40,528 nucleotides of DNA from an uncultured Sutterella sp. (lineage in GTDB: Bacteria > Pseudomonadota > Gammaproteobacteria > Burkholderiales > Burkholderiaceae_F), in the NCBI GenBank assembly GCA_949282745.1, contig CASDQM010000012.1:1-40528 (forward strand), in the 5' to 3' direction. The notes beneath the pieces were generated by a model, which was not told the origin of the DNA, did no database searches, and saw only the letters and a list, made by a program, of their open reading frames with translations. The position numbers and the translations under genes were made by a program. Shown here piece by piece: positions 1-7,731 of the stretch (position 1 is its first letter; the number at the start of each line of letters is the position of its first letter).

Positions 1-188
1 CGCCGAAGGCGGAGAGGGCAAAGCCCTTGTTCCGCTGATGCTTAGAAAAGCGTATGTCCTTGTTGTTAAAGAACTAGTTTTCCAGACGAACGGTAACTGA
101 TGAAGTCACGTGTCTAGGAAGCCTGAGGACATTATCGTTGCAAACTATCCTCTCGATAGAAAAATAAAGTGCTCTTTCGGAATCTAAG

Positions 189-205
189 TACAGGGAAACC
201 CTGTA
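189..205. promoter_or_regulatory. perfect palindrome in the leader of the autotransporter
   Basis: The sequence TACAGGGAAACCCTGTA has two 7-bp arms around a 3-base centre. It lies about 60 bp upstream of the autotransporter start codon. It could be an operator or a small RNA hairpin in the 5' leader; the sequence does not decide. A weak TTGCAA box at 138-143 followed by an A/T-rich stretch around 160-169 could be the promoter. Confidence 0.3.
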
Positions 206-266
206 GGATGGAAAGATATCTTTATGAGAAGAAAAGTCTACTTCTCCCTCCTTTTGGATCCCCCTC

Positions 267-2894
267 ATGCAAAAACTTTTTCGCCGTCCGACTTCTTCGG
301 CAAAACCCTCTTTCATCCTCTCCCCCGAGAGGAAATTCACTCTCCTCGCCTGTGCGCTCCTGGCTGCGGGCGCTGCGGAGTGCGCCGAAGACCGCTTCGC
401 GACGGTCGCCGACCTTGACCGTTGGATCGACAAGTCTCAGGAACATACCTACAGCGGTAGCGCCGAAGGTTCTCACAGCGGCAACGTCTTCACTTTTGCT
501 CTCTCCGGAAACGACGTCTCGGGGTTCCACTTCTTCGGAGCTTCGGGCGCCGCGGTCGAAAACGGAAATCAGCTTCTCTTTTCGGAGGGTGACTTCCTGG
601 CGACAGAATCGGTGCAGTCCTTTGTTGCCGCGCACCATGCAACCGAGGAAGCAAACGGCAACGCCATCGTCATCAAGGGAGGAAACTTCAAGCTCAAACC
701 CTCCGATACGACGCCGAGCGAAAAGTTCGTCTTTATCGCCGCCGAAGGGACGGGCAACATGAGCGGCAACCGGGTCCGCGTTACGGGCGGCGACTTCAGC
801 GTGCAGGTCATGCTCTTTGCTGCGAAGAACGAGGTCGGGGAAGGGGACGTCACGGATACGGGCCCCACGCTTACCGACAACACGATCGAAATCACGGGCG
901 GGAACTTCGAAGCGGATGCGGATGTCGAAGTTGCTTCCGCGGAGGTCGGCACGCTCTCCCGCAACCGTCTCGAGATCAAGGGACTTCAGAACGGACGCAT
1001 CAACATGGCTTACGCAGCGTACACGATGCGCGGAGACGCTTTGGACAACGAGATCGTCATTGAAGACGCCGAAAACCTTTATGTGCAATCGGACTTCTTC
1101 ACCGCAACGGCCGGTTCGCCCGCACCATCTACGCTCGCCAAAAACCTTCTCACCATCTCGAATTCCACGATCGACTCACCGTCGTTCGGAGCTGCCATGA
1201 ATGCGAGCGGGGACGTCGTCGGCAACCATGTCGAAATCGCGAATACGACCCTGAAGGAATCCTCGGGTTCCAATCTTTTCGTTTACGGCGGTCTCCACGT
1301 TGGGTACGGCGGTCTCGACGGCAGGATCGCAGGCAACGTCATTCGTCTTGAGAACGTGACGCTCGATCTCAAGGAAAACCAAACCGCCTTCTTTATCGCC
1401 GGACAGATCTCCGCTTCCGAGGGCGGCGTCCTCACGGAGAACGCCGTCGAAATCGTAGGCGACGGCACCTGGGACAAAAGCCTTTCGAAAGCACGATTTG
1501 TGGGCGCTCAACGCTTTGGCGGGACCGCGCAGGACGGCATCCGCAACAACGCCCTGCGACTCTACGGATGGCGCGGCGAGGTCTCCTCGATCAAGGGATT
1601 CGATCGAATCGAACTCAACGCCGTCCCCTGGGAGGCGAACGGCACCGTGCTCAGGTTCGACATGACGCCCTACGAAACCTGGGAAGGAATCGTCACGGAA
1701 GAAACCCTGGACCTGAGCGGCACCACCTTCACCTTCGTCGACGGAGGCTTTGTCTTTGAAGGGGGCGCCGACGCGCACCTCGGCGAATCGATGACGCTCA
1801 TCGAGGCGGGCAACCATACCGACCTCACGCTCAATCCCCTCTACGACGGAGAAGGCCAGGCGATCGCGCTCACAACCGGCATCACGACCGAGGTCGAGGG
1901 CCGGATCGTGAACGCCGAAGACGGGAAGTCGATCGTTCTCGAACTCGAAGACGCCCCCGTGGCGAACCGGCAGCTCGCCCTCGTCACGAACCACCGAAAC
2001 ATGGCGGTGACCTTCCTCGGCCAGGCCGCGGAAATCGTGGGGGACACCCTCACCGAACCCCCGAAGGACTACCGCCTCGGCCCCAAGACCTTCGCGGTGA
2101 TGAACGGCGCGGACGTCAAGTACGAGTCCTCCGGCAAACTCACCGTGCGCGGCATGAACTTCCTCGCGGGCGCGGGAACGAGCGTCGAGACCGACTCGGG
2201 CATCGCCCGCGTCAACTTCTTTGCGGAAACCGGGCGCGGGGAGTTTGACGACTCGATGCGGCTTTCGGGTCTCACGCGCCGACTCGACGGCACGATGACC
2301 TACTACGGCGTCGGAACGTCCGCGCGGCATCTTCTCGAAAACGGCTTCTACGCGGAAGGCTCGCTTCGAGTCGGGCGCTATGAAAACGACGTCGAGCACG
2401 GGCTCGTCGGGGCCGACGGGGTTTCACACGGCTACAAGACGCGCACCGCCTACGCCGCGGCCCATGCGGGGTTCGGCCGGATTTTCCCGGTGACGGCCGA
2501 CCTCAAGCTTGAAGTCTTCGGAAAGTACTTCTACACGCACCTTCCGAGCGACACCGCACGCGTCAAGGATTCGGACGGAACCACGACGCTGCGCTTCGAG
2601 AGCGTCGACAACCACCGCGTGCGCACGGGGGCGCGTCTCTACGCGCCGGCGAGGGATTGGCAGGGCTATCTCGGAGCGGCCTTCGAGTACGACTTCACGG
2701 ATACGTTGCGCAACGAAGCGAACGGCGTCGAAATCCGCGGCGGCGAATCGATCCGGGGCGCGACGGGGATCGGCGAAGCGGGCCTTCGTCATGCCGCGGC
2801 CGATTCGCCCTGGCTCTTTGACCTGCGGCTTCGCGGGTACTGCGGCAAGCGCGAGGGCGCGAGCCTGAAGCTGCAGGCCGAATACGGGTTCTGA
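267..2894 (+). CDS. autotransporter (type V secretion) adhesin-like protein
   Basis: This 875-residue protein has the layout of a classical autotransporter. The N-terminus is charged and somewhat long, followed by a hydrophobic segment (about residues 24-37) ending in an alanine-rich signal-peptidase-like site. The passenger (about 40-600) contains roughly ten spaced repeats of the form G/D-N-x-[IV]-x-[IV] followed by GG(N/D)F or a variant, about 30-35 residues apart, as expected of a right-handed beta-helix. Residues from about 610 to the end look like the 12-stranded outer-membrane barrel, with alternating aromatic strands and a terminal Phe (QAEYGF). No protease triad is obvious, so adhesion or surface display is more likely than proteolysis. 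The ATG at 267 has only a weak GGA-type ribosome site. A second copy of its 3' end occurs as a damaged fragment 3 kb downstream. The substrate or ligand is unknown. Confidence 0.85.
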   Translation: MQKLFRRPTSSAKPSFILSPERKFTLLACALLAAGAAECAEDRFATVADLDRWIDKSQEHTYSGSAEGSHSGNVFTFALSGNDVSGFHFFGASGAAVENGNQLLFSEGDFLATESVQSFVAAHHATEEANGNAIVIKGGNFKLKPSDTTPSEKFVFIAAEGTGNMSGNRVRVTGGDFSVQVMLFAAKNEVGEGDVTDTGPTLTDNTIEITGGNFEADADVEVASAEVGTLSRNRLEIKGLQNGRINMAYAAYTMRGDALDNEIVIEDAENLYVQSDFFTATAGSPAPSTLAKNLLTISNSTIDSPSFGAAMNASGDVVGNHVEIANTTLKESSGSNLFVYGGLHVGYGGLDGRIAGNVIRLENVTLDLKENQTAFFIAGQISASEGGVLTENAVEIVGDGTWDKSLSKARFVGAQRFGGTAQDGIRNNALRLYGWRGEVSSIKGFDRIELNAVPWEANGTVLRFDMTPYETWEGIVTEETLDLSGTTFTFVDGGFVFEGGADAHLGESMTLIEAGNHTDLTLNPLYDGEGQAIALTTGITTEVEGRIVNAEDGKSIVLELEDAPVANRQLALVTNHRNMAVTFLGQAAEIVGDTLTEPPKDYRLGPKTFAVMNGADVKYESSGKLTVRGMNFLAGAGTSVETDSGIARVNFFAETGRGEFDDSMRLSGLTRRLDGTMTYYGVGTSARHLLENGFYAEGSLRVGRYENDVEHGLVGADGVSHGYKTRTAYAAAHAGFGRIFPVTADLKLEVFGKYFYTHLPSDTARVKDSDGTTTLRFESVDNHRVRTGARLYAPARDWQGYLGAAFEYDFTDTLRNEANGVEIRGGESIRGATGIGEAGLRHAAADSPWLFDLRLRGYCGKREGASLKLQAEYGF

Positions 2895-2927
2895 GCAAAG
2901 CGCTTTTGGCTCGATCAAATAAAACGA

Positions 2928-2958
2928 ATCCCCTGCGCCGCACCGGTTCGCAGGGGAT
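2928..2958. terminator. bidirectional terminator between convergent genes
   Basis: A perfect 10-bp stem (ATCCCCTGCG with CGCAGGGGAT) closes an 11-base loop between the convergent autotransporter and the acidic protein gene. On the minus strand it is followed by a T-rich stretch (TTCGTTTTATTTG), so it best terminates the minus-strand gene. Confidence 0.7.
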
Positions 2959-2995
2959 CTCACTGTCAATCGAAGTCTCCGTCCGACCCAACCGC

Positions 2996-4060
2996 TCAAG
3001 CGTCCTGATCGTCCGACTCTTCGATCATCCGCCTAAAGAAGTCCTCTTCCTCGTCCTCGAGCGTCTTCATTAACGTCGGGTCCACCGCGTCCATCACGGA
3101 GCGGACGAAACTCGCGCCCGCGGCGCCGACGGAGCAGGCCGTACCCGGGAAGAACCCGAAGGCCAAGCGGGCGGCGACGAGAATCAAACGATAGAAATCA
3201 GGCTGCGGGAGCGCTCCCAACGCCTTCGCTTCGGGCGCGATCATCGTGCGGATTTCCTCCTGAACGCTTTCGTCGGGAGCGGTTCCGGCGTGTTGCTCGA
3301 TCCACTCTTCGTATCGACCGTCCTCCTCTTCCGGCCTCGTGTCGTGCCGACTTGCCGTCAAGTACAGAATCTGAGAAACGATTTCGCCGTGGAGACGTGC
3401 CCGTTGAAATTCGTCGCACTCGTCCCCGGGATGGTTTTCCGCCTCCAAATGGCGAACGATCGCCTCCCGCAGGAATTGACCGATGCAGTCGGCTCGACGA
3501 ACGCGTTCCTCCTCGTCGGGCTCGCTCGTCTCGCGCATCAGAAGCTGATCGATCCAGGGTTCGAAGACCTCTTCGGAATCGTATTGGAAGATGCGGGCGC
3601 TGTCCTCAGGGTCCTCGAGCTCGCAGTCCGAGAAGTCCGCGGAGACGAAACGGGGAACGGCCGCCTTCAGAGCCTTGTATTCCACCGGATCGACCTCTTC
3701 GAGACCGTCCATCCCAAACGAAAGAAGTCCCGCGATCGAAATCATTCGGGAAACGTCGCTGAAATGTTCGATCAGCTCTACCTGAACTAAGGGATCGACC
3801 GTTTCCTCTTCGGAGGGTTCGTCCGTCGACGGAACACCTGAAGACATCGTTTTGCTGACGCATTCCAACAGTTCTTCGTCGAGGAATTCCGGATCCGCAC
3901 AGCTCAAAAGGCCGAGGAAAAGATCGGTGAAGAGCCCGTGAACCCGGTCGTACGAAAGACCGGTCTTCAGGGATACCATCTCCAACAAGGGGGCCCGCTC
4001 CTCGGGCGTTCGGAAAATGAACCAATAGGCATGAAACGCCTGAAAAAGACCGTCGCTCAT
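2996..4060 (-). CDS. acidic protein of unknown function
   Basis: I do not recognise this 354-residue protein. It is strongly acidic, with runs such as EDEEEDFF near the C-terminus and many E/D-rich linkers. It is predicted largely alpha-helical, with one alanine/glycine-rich hydrophobic stretch near residues 305-330 and no signal peptide. I start it at the ATG at 4060 (MSDGLFQAF); the frame stays open upstream to a TTG at 4138 but that extension is arginine/proline-rich and has no ribosome site. It lies immediately downstream of the hsdR ruin and convergent with the autotransporter, inside a block of defence-gene debris. A role as a phage- or restriction-associated accessory protein is possible by location only. 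Confidence 0.6.
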   Translation of the reverse strand: MSDGLFQAFHAYWFIFRTPEERAPLLEMVSLKTGLSYDRVHGLFTDLFLGLLSCADPEFLDEELLECVSKTMSSGVPSTDEPSEEETVDPLVQVELIEHFSDVSRMISIAGLLSFGMDGLEEVDPVEYKALKAAVPRFVSADFSDCELEDPEDSARIFQYDSEEVFEPWIDQLLMRETSEPDEEERVRRADCIGQFLREAIVRHLEAENHPGDECDEFQRARLHGEIVSQILYLTASRHDTRPEEEDGRYEEWIEQHAGTAPDESVQEEIRTMIAPEAKALGALPQPDFYRLILVAARLAFGFFPGTACSVGAAGASFVRSVMDAVDPTLMKTLEDEEEDFFRRMIEESDDQDA

Positions 4061-4177
4061 GATCGCCGACCGAAGGATTTCCTGCCGGCGGCTGACGGGC
4101 GGGCCCGAAGGTCCGCGCCCTTTTGGTTGTAAGACCAAGAAATTCTAGCGAATTTCCCTTGTCGGAGAAGCTCATTT

Positions 4178-4604
4178 TTATCCGGCGAGCCCCTGTGTGA
4201 GGTCGGTCTTGACCTCCACCATCGCCACGGGGACGTCGTGTTGTGGTGAACCTGCTGAACGACGCGAAGGATGTTGCTACGGCAACGTTGGGCAACCTCC
4301 TCATTGCGGCCGTCTTCCGGGGCGCTCTCGCTCATCTTGAAGCGGCCGACGCCGGTAATGCCGATTGACTCGTGCAGGAGGACGAGCGCACCGTGCTGAC
4401 GGGCGAAGTCCAGCAGTCGATCGGGAAGAACGATCTGTCAGTTGTTCGTTTTCTGCAGAAGCCCAAATTCCTTCGGGTACGCCGTCTGCATCCATTCGAA
4501 GGCGTCGGGCCGGATAAAGAGCCGGCCACGGTCGTAACCGAGATCGTTTTCGGACCGACGCCACCCGGAGGCGACAAGCCTTCGCCGATTGCGTCCTCGA
4601 AATT
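4178..4604 (-). pseudogene. hsdR: degraded N-terminus of a type I restriction HsdR subunit
   Basis: Joining frames on the minus strand gives a recognisable HsdR N-terminal domain. The pieces are a start-like stretch NFEDAIG, then LVASGWRRSENDLGYD, then FIRPDAFEWMQTAYPKEF, then LRVVQQVHHNT and finally VPVAMVEVKTDLTQGLAG. The last part matches the PVA-x-E-(L/V)-K-T element of the type I restriction endonuclease domain. The copy is dead: there is a frameshift near 4575, an in-frame TGA at 4438-4440, and a frame change near 4235 that also seems to remove about a dozen residues. The reading then stops at 4178, so the helicase part (normally several hundred residues more) is absent. It follows rhuM by about 30 bp in the same direction, the order often seen in type I restriction loci, where RhuM proteins are common passengers. 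Confidence 0.7.
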
Positions 4605-4632
4605 CTTTCCTTTGCGCTGTCGAAATCCTACG

Positions 4633-5685
4633 TCAGTCCTCGTCTTTCACCATCTTGCGGGCATCGTCGAGCAGCCGATCCGCAGCGATTCGAACGTCGA
4701 AAGCATTTCGGAATTCGTGGTCCTGCCTGATGCGGAATTTCTCGAATTCCCCCAGGGCATGTTCCTTCGCCTCTTGGGCCGAAACGCTGCCGGGACCTTG
4801 AAGAATGCCCATGTCGTTGAATACCAGGAAGCTGTCGAGTCGCTTCTCCCAGTCGTCCATGGTCATGGGAAGGCGCTTCTGGGCGCGGAGCTCGGCCATG
4901 TCGAGATACATGGAAACCAAGCGGTTGAGCGTGTCGATCTCTTCTTTGGAGAGATAGTTTTTCGCGATGAGAACATCGGTGCGGATGACCTTGCCGCCCG
5001 TCTTGACATTCTTCCAGGAGGTGAGGCCCATGTGCGGCTTTTCCGCATCCGCTCGGTCCCTGATGATCTCCGCTGCCGTGTGACGATGAACCGCGTAGTG
5101 AAGCTTGTTCTGGACGGTTGCGAAGAATCGGCGGGCAACGTCCGAATCAACGTCGTAGTCGGAAGCCGTTGCGAACAGGTCCGTCACCTTTTGGTAGGCC
5201 TGGCGCTCGCTTGCGCGAATCTCCCGAATTTCTTCAAGAAGTTGGTCGAAGTACGACTGATCGAATAGCTTGCCGTTCTTTAGACGTTCGGAGTCCAACA
5301 AGTAGCCCCTGATCACGAAGTCGCGAAGCACTCTCGTCGCCCACTGACGGAAAGCCGTGGCACGTTTGCTATTGACGCGGTAGCCGACGGCGATGATGGC
5401 GTCGAGGTTGTAGTGCTTAACCTTGCGGGTAACCGTACGGGAGCCTTCTTCGCGAACAACTAAGAAATCCTTAGTAGTTGCCTCTTCCATCAATTCTTCG
5501 TCATCGAAAATCTTCTTCAAGTGCTGAAGGACATTTTCAGGGGTGCAGTCAAACAGTTGAGCCATCAACTTCTGAGTAAGCCAGATAGTCTCATCCTCGA
5601 TACGAACTTCAATACCGTTGCCGCCATTCTCCTTAGTGAAGATGAGAAAGTCGGCCGTATGATTCCGGATGTTTGATTTATCCAT
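4633..5685 (-). CDS. rhuM: RhuM family protein
   Basis: This 350-residue protein matches the RhuM family (COG3943) over its whole length. The N-terminus (DFLIFTKENG and VRIEDETIWLTQKLMAQLF) has the winged-helix-like DNA-binding look of the family. The diagnostic block follows at about residues 105-145: the KHYNLDAIIAVGYRVNSKRA stretch and then FRQWATRVLRDFVIRGYLL. The C-terminal half is helical and ends at KDED. RhuM was first named in a Salmonella pathogenicity island, but family members are frequently carried inside type I restriction loci; their biochemical role is not established. The start is the ATG at 5685, which has AAGG a few bases upstream; the frame extends to a TTG at 5724 without support. 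The gene is intact although the neighbouring hsdR is ruined. A weak promoter (TTGCCA, 16 bp, AATAAT) lies about 40-70 bp upstream. Confidence 0.85.
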   Translation of the reverse strand: MDKSNIRNHTADFLIFTKENGGNGIEVRIEDETIWLTQKLMAQLFDCTPENVLQHLKKIFDDEELMEEATTKDFLVVREEGSRTVTRKVKHYNLDAIIAVGYRVNSKRATAFRQWATRVLRDFVIRGYLLDSERLKNGKLFDQSYFDQLLEEIREIRASERQAYQKVTDLFATASDYDVDSDVARRFFATVQNKLHYAVHRHTAAEIIRDRADAEKPHMGLTSWKNVKTGGKVIRTDVLIAKNYLSKEEIDTLNRLVSMYLDMAELRAQKRLPMTMDDWEKRLDSFLVFNDMGILQGPGSVSAQEAKEHALGEFEKFRIRQDHEFRNAFDVRIAADRLLDDARKMVKDED

Positions 5686-5890
5686 GGTTAACCTTAACTC
5701 ACAAAGAAAGAAGATACTAAACAATCGCGATTATTCAACACTCTTCGCTATTGGCAAACAACCCTCGACTAAAATTGAAGGCTTTGCAACTATTGCCGAG
5801 GCACGTCGCATTAGGCCTGTTTACAGCCGGCGCCTGAGTCCCCGGCTGGTAACCCAGACTCTGCAGATTCCGACCTGCGTTGAGATCGCT

Positions 5891-6105
5891 GTGCGCATGG
5901 GCACCCGACTCTACACCCGGCAGGCGACTGGCAGGGCTTCCTCGGCGCGGCCTTCGAGTACGACTTTACCGACACGATCCGCAACGAAGCGGGGATTCAC
6001 CACGCGAAGGCGGGTTCCCCCTGGCTCTTTGACATGCGGTTGCGCGGCTACTGCGGCAAACGCGAGGGTGCGAGCCTGAAGCTGCAGGCGGAATACGGTT
6101 TCTGA
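5891..6105 (+). pseudogene. scar copy of the autotransporter 3' end
   Basis: This stretch is clearly homologous to the end of the autotransporter gene (about 2618-2894). Both encode DWQG(F/Y)LGAAFEYDFTDT, later WLFD-x-RLRGYCGK, and the same last residues QAEYGF before the stop. It is not a gene. Similarity begins abruptly around 5891, one base is missing near 5915-5926 so the upstream part is out of frame, and 60 bp (20 codons) are absent relative to 2721-2780. That missing piece lies between two CGAAGCG repeats in the longer copy, which suggests slipped-strand deletion. It indicates that a second autotransporter gene once stood here, or that the 3' end was duplicated. Confidence 0.8.
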
Positions 6106-6160
6106 TTGCCTTGCCGTGCACACCTTGGAAACCGGCCGATTCCTTCCTGCCTGGGAATCC

Positions 6161-7543
6161 TTAGAGACAGTGCGCAGCGTAAAGCGGCACAAGAAGGCGC
6201 CTCCCGTCCCTGCGCATAGGGCCGGGATAAACAACGTATTCCGTCCCGATTTTCTCCCGGAACTTTTCCGCGAAGCGTTCGAGTGACAGCACACGAAAAC
6301 GTACGGACGACTTCACTTCGATCGGGCTCACTCGGGGCTTTCCTCCGGCATCCTTGAATGATCGAACGACTAGAAAATCGATTTCAAGACGTTCCTCACC
6401 CTCCTTCTTTCCACTCTGCGAATAGTAAAAAAGTCGATCCCCCTTTGCGACCAAGGTTTGCGCCACGACGTTTTCGACGAGCATCCCTTCGTTAAGCGAC
6501 AATTTTCCAAACAGCACGCCGCGATAGAGATCTTCCTTCGTTGCGTTCGAGGTGAGGAGACTCATCGTGGCGAGCAGTCCCGTGTCAGCCATATAGCACT
6601 TCAGCGCTGACGAATCTCGCGAGAGCGCCAAGCCCACTGAGGGGGCCGTCGAGGAAAAGCAGGGAATGCTGATTTGCGCATCCGCCAACCAGAAAAAGGC
6701 TTCTTCGTACGTTCTAGAACGAGCGGATTTGCCAAGCGACGCAAGCGTAAAACGCTTTTCATGTTTCGAGAGTTGTGCGGGGATCTCATCGAAAATGCTT
6801 CCCACTTTATCCTGGTAACCGTAGGCAAAGCGAGCAACGTCTTTCCTATAAAGATCAAGAATCCTTCTTTTTTCCTCATCGGCCTTTTCAAAGGAAGATG
6901 TCTGTGCATAAACGTCGACAACGCGCGGCATACCCCCGATAAGCATGTACTCGCGAAATAACCTTGATGCCTTCCTATGAAGTGCGTCGGGGACGGCATC
7001 CCCCCGCTCGAAAGCTTCACGGATAAGGTCGGAGAGCGAGTCATTGCCGGTCGCGACGAGAAACTCTTCAAAGTCGAGCGGGTTCAGACGAAAGGACTCT
7101 TCTTCCGACGGGATGACGATCTCCTGAACATTTTGTCGGATCGAGAGAAGTGACCCCGTTTCTATGTAGTCATATCGTCCGTCCGCGACCAGGTACTTGA
7201 TAAAACCGCGGGCGATCGGAAAAGTCTGAACCTCATCGAAAATGACCAGACTCTCGCGCGGGTAAAGCCTCACACCGTAGAAAGCGCTCAAATACTGGAA
7301 GAACTTGTCGATGTCCGTGCGCAAGTTCATGAAGATGTCAGCCACCTCCTGCGGAATTCGGGCAAAGTCTATGAGCAAGTACGAGCGATAATGACGCTTC
7401 CCGAACGCCTCCGCCAAGGTACTTTTTCCCACCCGGCGCGCACCCTCAATCAAAAGAGCCGTCGCTCCCCGACGGTTCTGCTTCCACTCAACTAGTCGGT
7501 CCATCGCTTTTCGATCGATCACAGCTTCAACCCCCTCATTCAC
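6161..7543 (-). CDS. AAA+ ATPase with C-terminal DUF4143
   Basis: This is a 460-residue member of the large ATPase family with an AAA_14 core and a DUF4143 C-terminal half. The Walker A motif is GARRVGKST at about residues 34-42 and Walker B is LVIFDEVQ at about 99-106. The C-terminal part carries the DUF4143 hallmarks, a LLATMSLL-like helix, NEGMLVENVVAQTLVAKGD, and a nuclease-like strand IDFLVVRSF followed by VSPIEVKSS. The family is common in gut bacteria and archaea; the role is not established, with DNA-binding or toxin-like functions proposed. I start at the GTG at 7543 because GGAAG sits 8 bases upstream; an ATG at 7504 is the alternative and would still keep Walker A. The repeat array and its short frame end 33 bp upstream in the same direction, which hints at joint expression. 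Confidence 0.85.
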   Translation of the reverse strand: MNEGVEAVIDRKAMDRLVEWKQNRRGATALLIEGARRVGKSTLAEAFGKRHYRSYLLIDFARIPQEVADIFMNLRTDIDKFFQYLSAFYGVRLYPRESLVIFDEVQTFPIARGFIKYLVADGRYDYIETGSLLSIRQNVQEIVIPSEEESFRLNPLDFEEFLVATGNDSLSDLIREAFERGDAVPDALHRKASRLFREYMLIGGMPRVVDVYAQTSSFEKADEEKRRILDLYRKDVARFAYGYQDKVGSIFDEIPAQLSKHEKRFTLASLGKSARSRTYEEAFFWLADAQISIPCFSSTAPSVGLALSRDSSALKCYMADTGLLATMSLLTSNATKEDLYRGVLFGKLSLNEGMLVENVVAQTLVAKGDRLFYYSQSGKKEGEERLEIDFLVVRSFKDAGGKPRVSPIEVKSSVRFRVLSLERFAEKFREKIGTEYVVYPGPMRRDGRRLLVPLYAAHCL

Positions 7544-7576
7544 AGTTTTTACTTCCAACGCAATATAAAATCGTCA

Positions 7577-7705
7577 TCACAACCTACAGCGTCGCACGAT
7601 ATCCATGTATGTCAACACCATTTTTAGCACGATATCCAAGTATAAAACAAGCTGTTTAAGCACGGTATCCATGTAAGAAACCACCGTTTTCAGCACGATA
7701 TCCAT
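7577..7705 (-). CDS. short frame encoding an 11-residue-repeat peptide (YMDIVLK type)
   Basis: Read on the minus strand, the 33-bp repeats form one open frame of 42 residues. The unit is YMDIVLKTVVS, repeated with changes as YMDTVLKQLVL and YLDIVLKMVLT and ending in YMDIVRRCRL and a stop. Between copies the leucine codon changes CTG/CTT/CTA while the protein is kept, which favours coding, though four copies are too few to prove it. A GGGGA element 8 bases before the ATG could serve as a ribosome site. The stop lies 33 bp before the ATPase start. The frame has no stop to the left of the ATG until a TAA 27 bases upstream. I do not know an established function; the array may instead be a protein-binding DNA repeat that happens to be open. 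Confidence 0.4.
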   Translation of the reverse strand: MDIVLKTVVSYMDTVLKQLVLYLDIVLKMVLTYMDIVRRCRL

Positions 7706-7708
7706 GTA
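7594..7708. repeat. four-copy direct repeat, exact 33-bp period
   Basis: The 16-bp core GCACGATATCCATGTA occurs at 7594, 7627 (one mismatch, CAAGTA), 7660 (one mismatch, GGTATCC) and 7693. The spacing is exactly 33 bp each time. The 17-bp segments between cores are less conserved but share A/T-rich ends. The array lies directly upstream of the minus-strand AAA+/DUF4143 ATPase gene. Interpretations are an iteron-like binding array for a regulator or the ATPase itself, or the coding repeat described for 7577-7705. Confidence 0.9.
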
Positions 7709-7731
7709 AGAAGTCCCCGCCGCTTACATGG
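7702..7731 (-). other. 9-bp hairpin enclosing the start region of the repeat peptide
   Basis: CCATGTAAG and CTTACATGG pair perfectly across a 12-base loop. On the minus-strand transcript the loop holds the GGGGA ribosome-site-like element and the 3' arm contains the ATG of the repeat peptide. The left arm of the DNA is part of the last 33-bp repeat, so the right arm is an extra, inverted copy of the repeat edge. Confidence 0.5.

Noticed and set aside
2-100. Open frame from the window edge to a TGA at 98-100 (plus strand).
   Set aside because: Only 32 residues are visible, without a recognisable family end or terminator; cannot be told from chance.
224-418. Short frame starting at ATG 224 that overlaps the autotransporter start and could be a leader peptide.
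   Set aside because: Sequence is proline/arginine-rich, out of frame with the autotransporter, and has no convincing ribosome site.
1176-2399. Long minus-strand open frame opposite the autotransporter.
   Set aside because: It is the typical antisense frame of high-GC coding DNA; charged, low-complexity translation and no start signals.
7594-7708. Possible CRISPR array because of regular spacing.
   Set aside because: Period of 33 bp leaves only 17-bp spacers that are themselves related, repeats are not CRISPR-like palindromes, and no cas genes are near.
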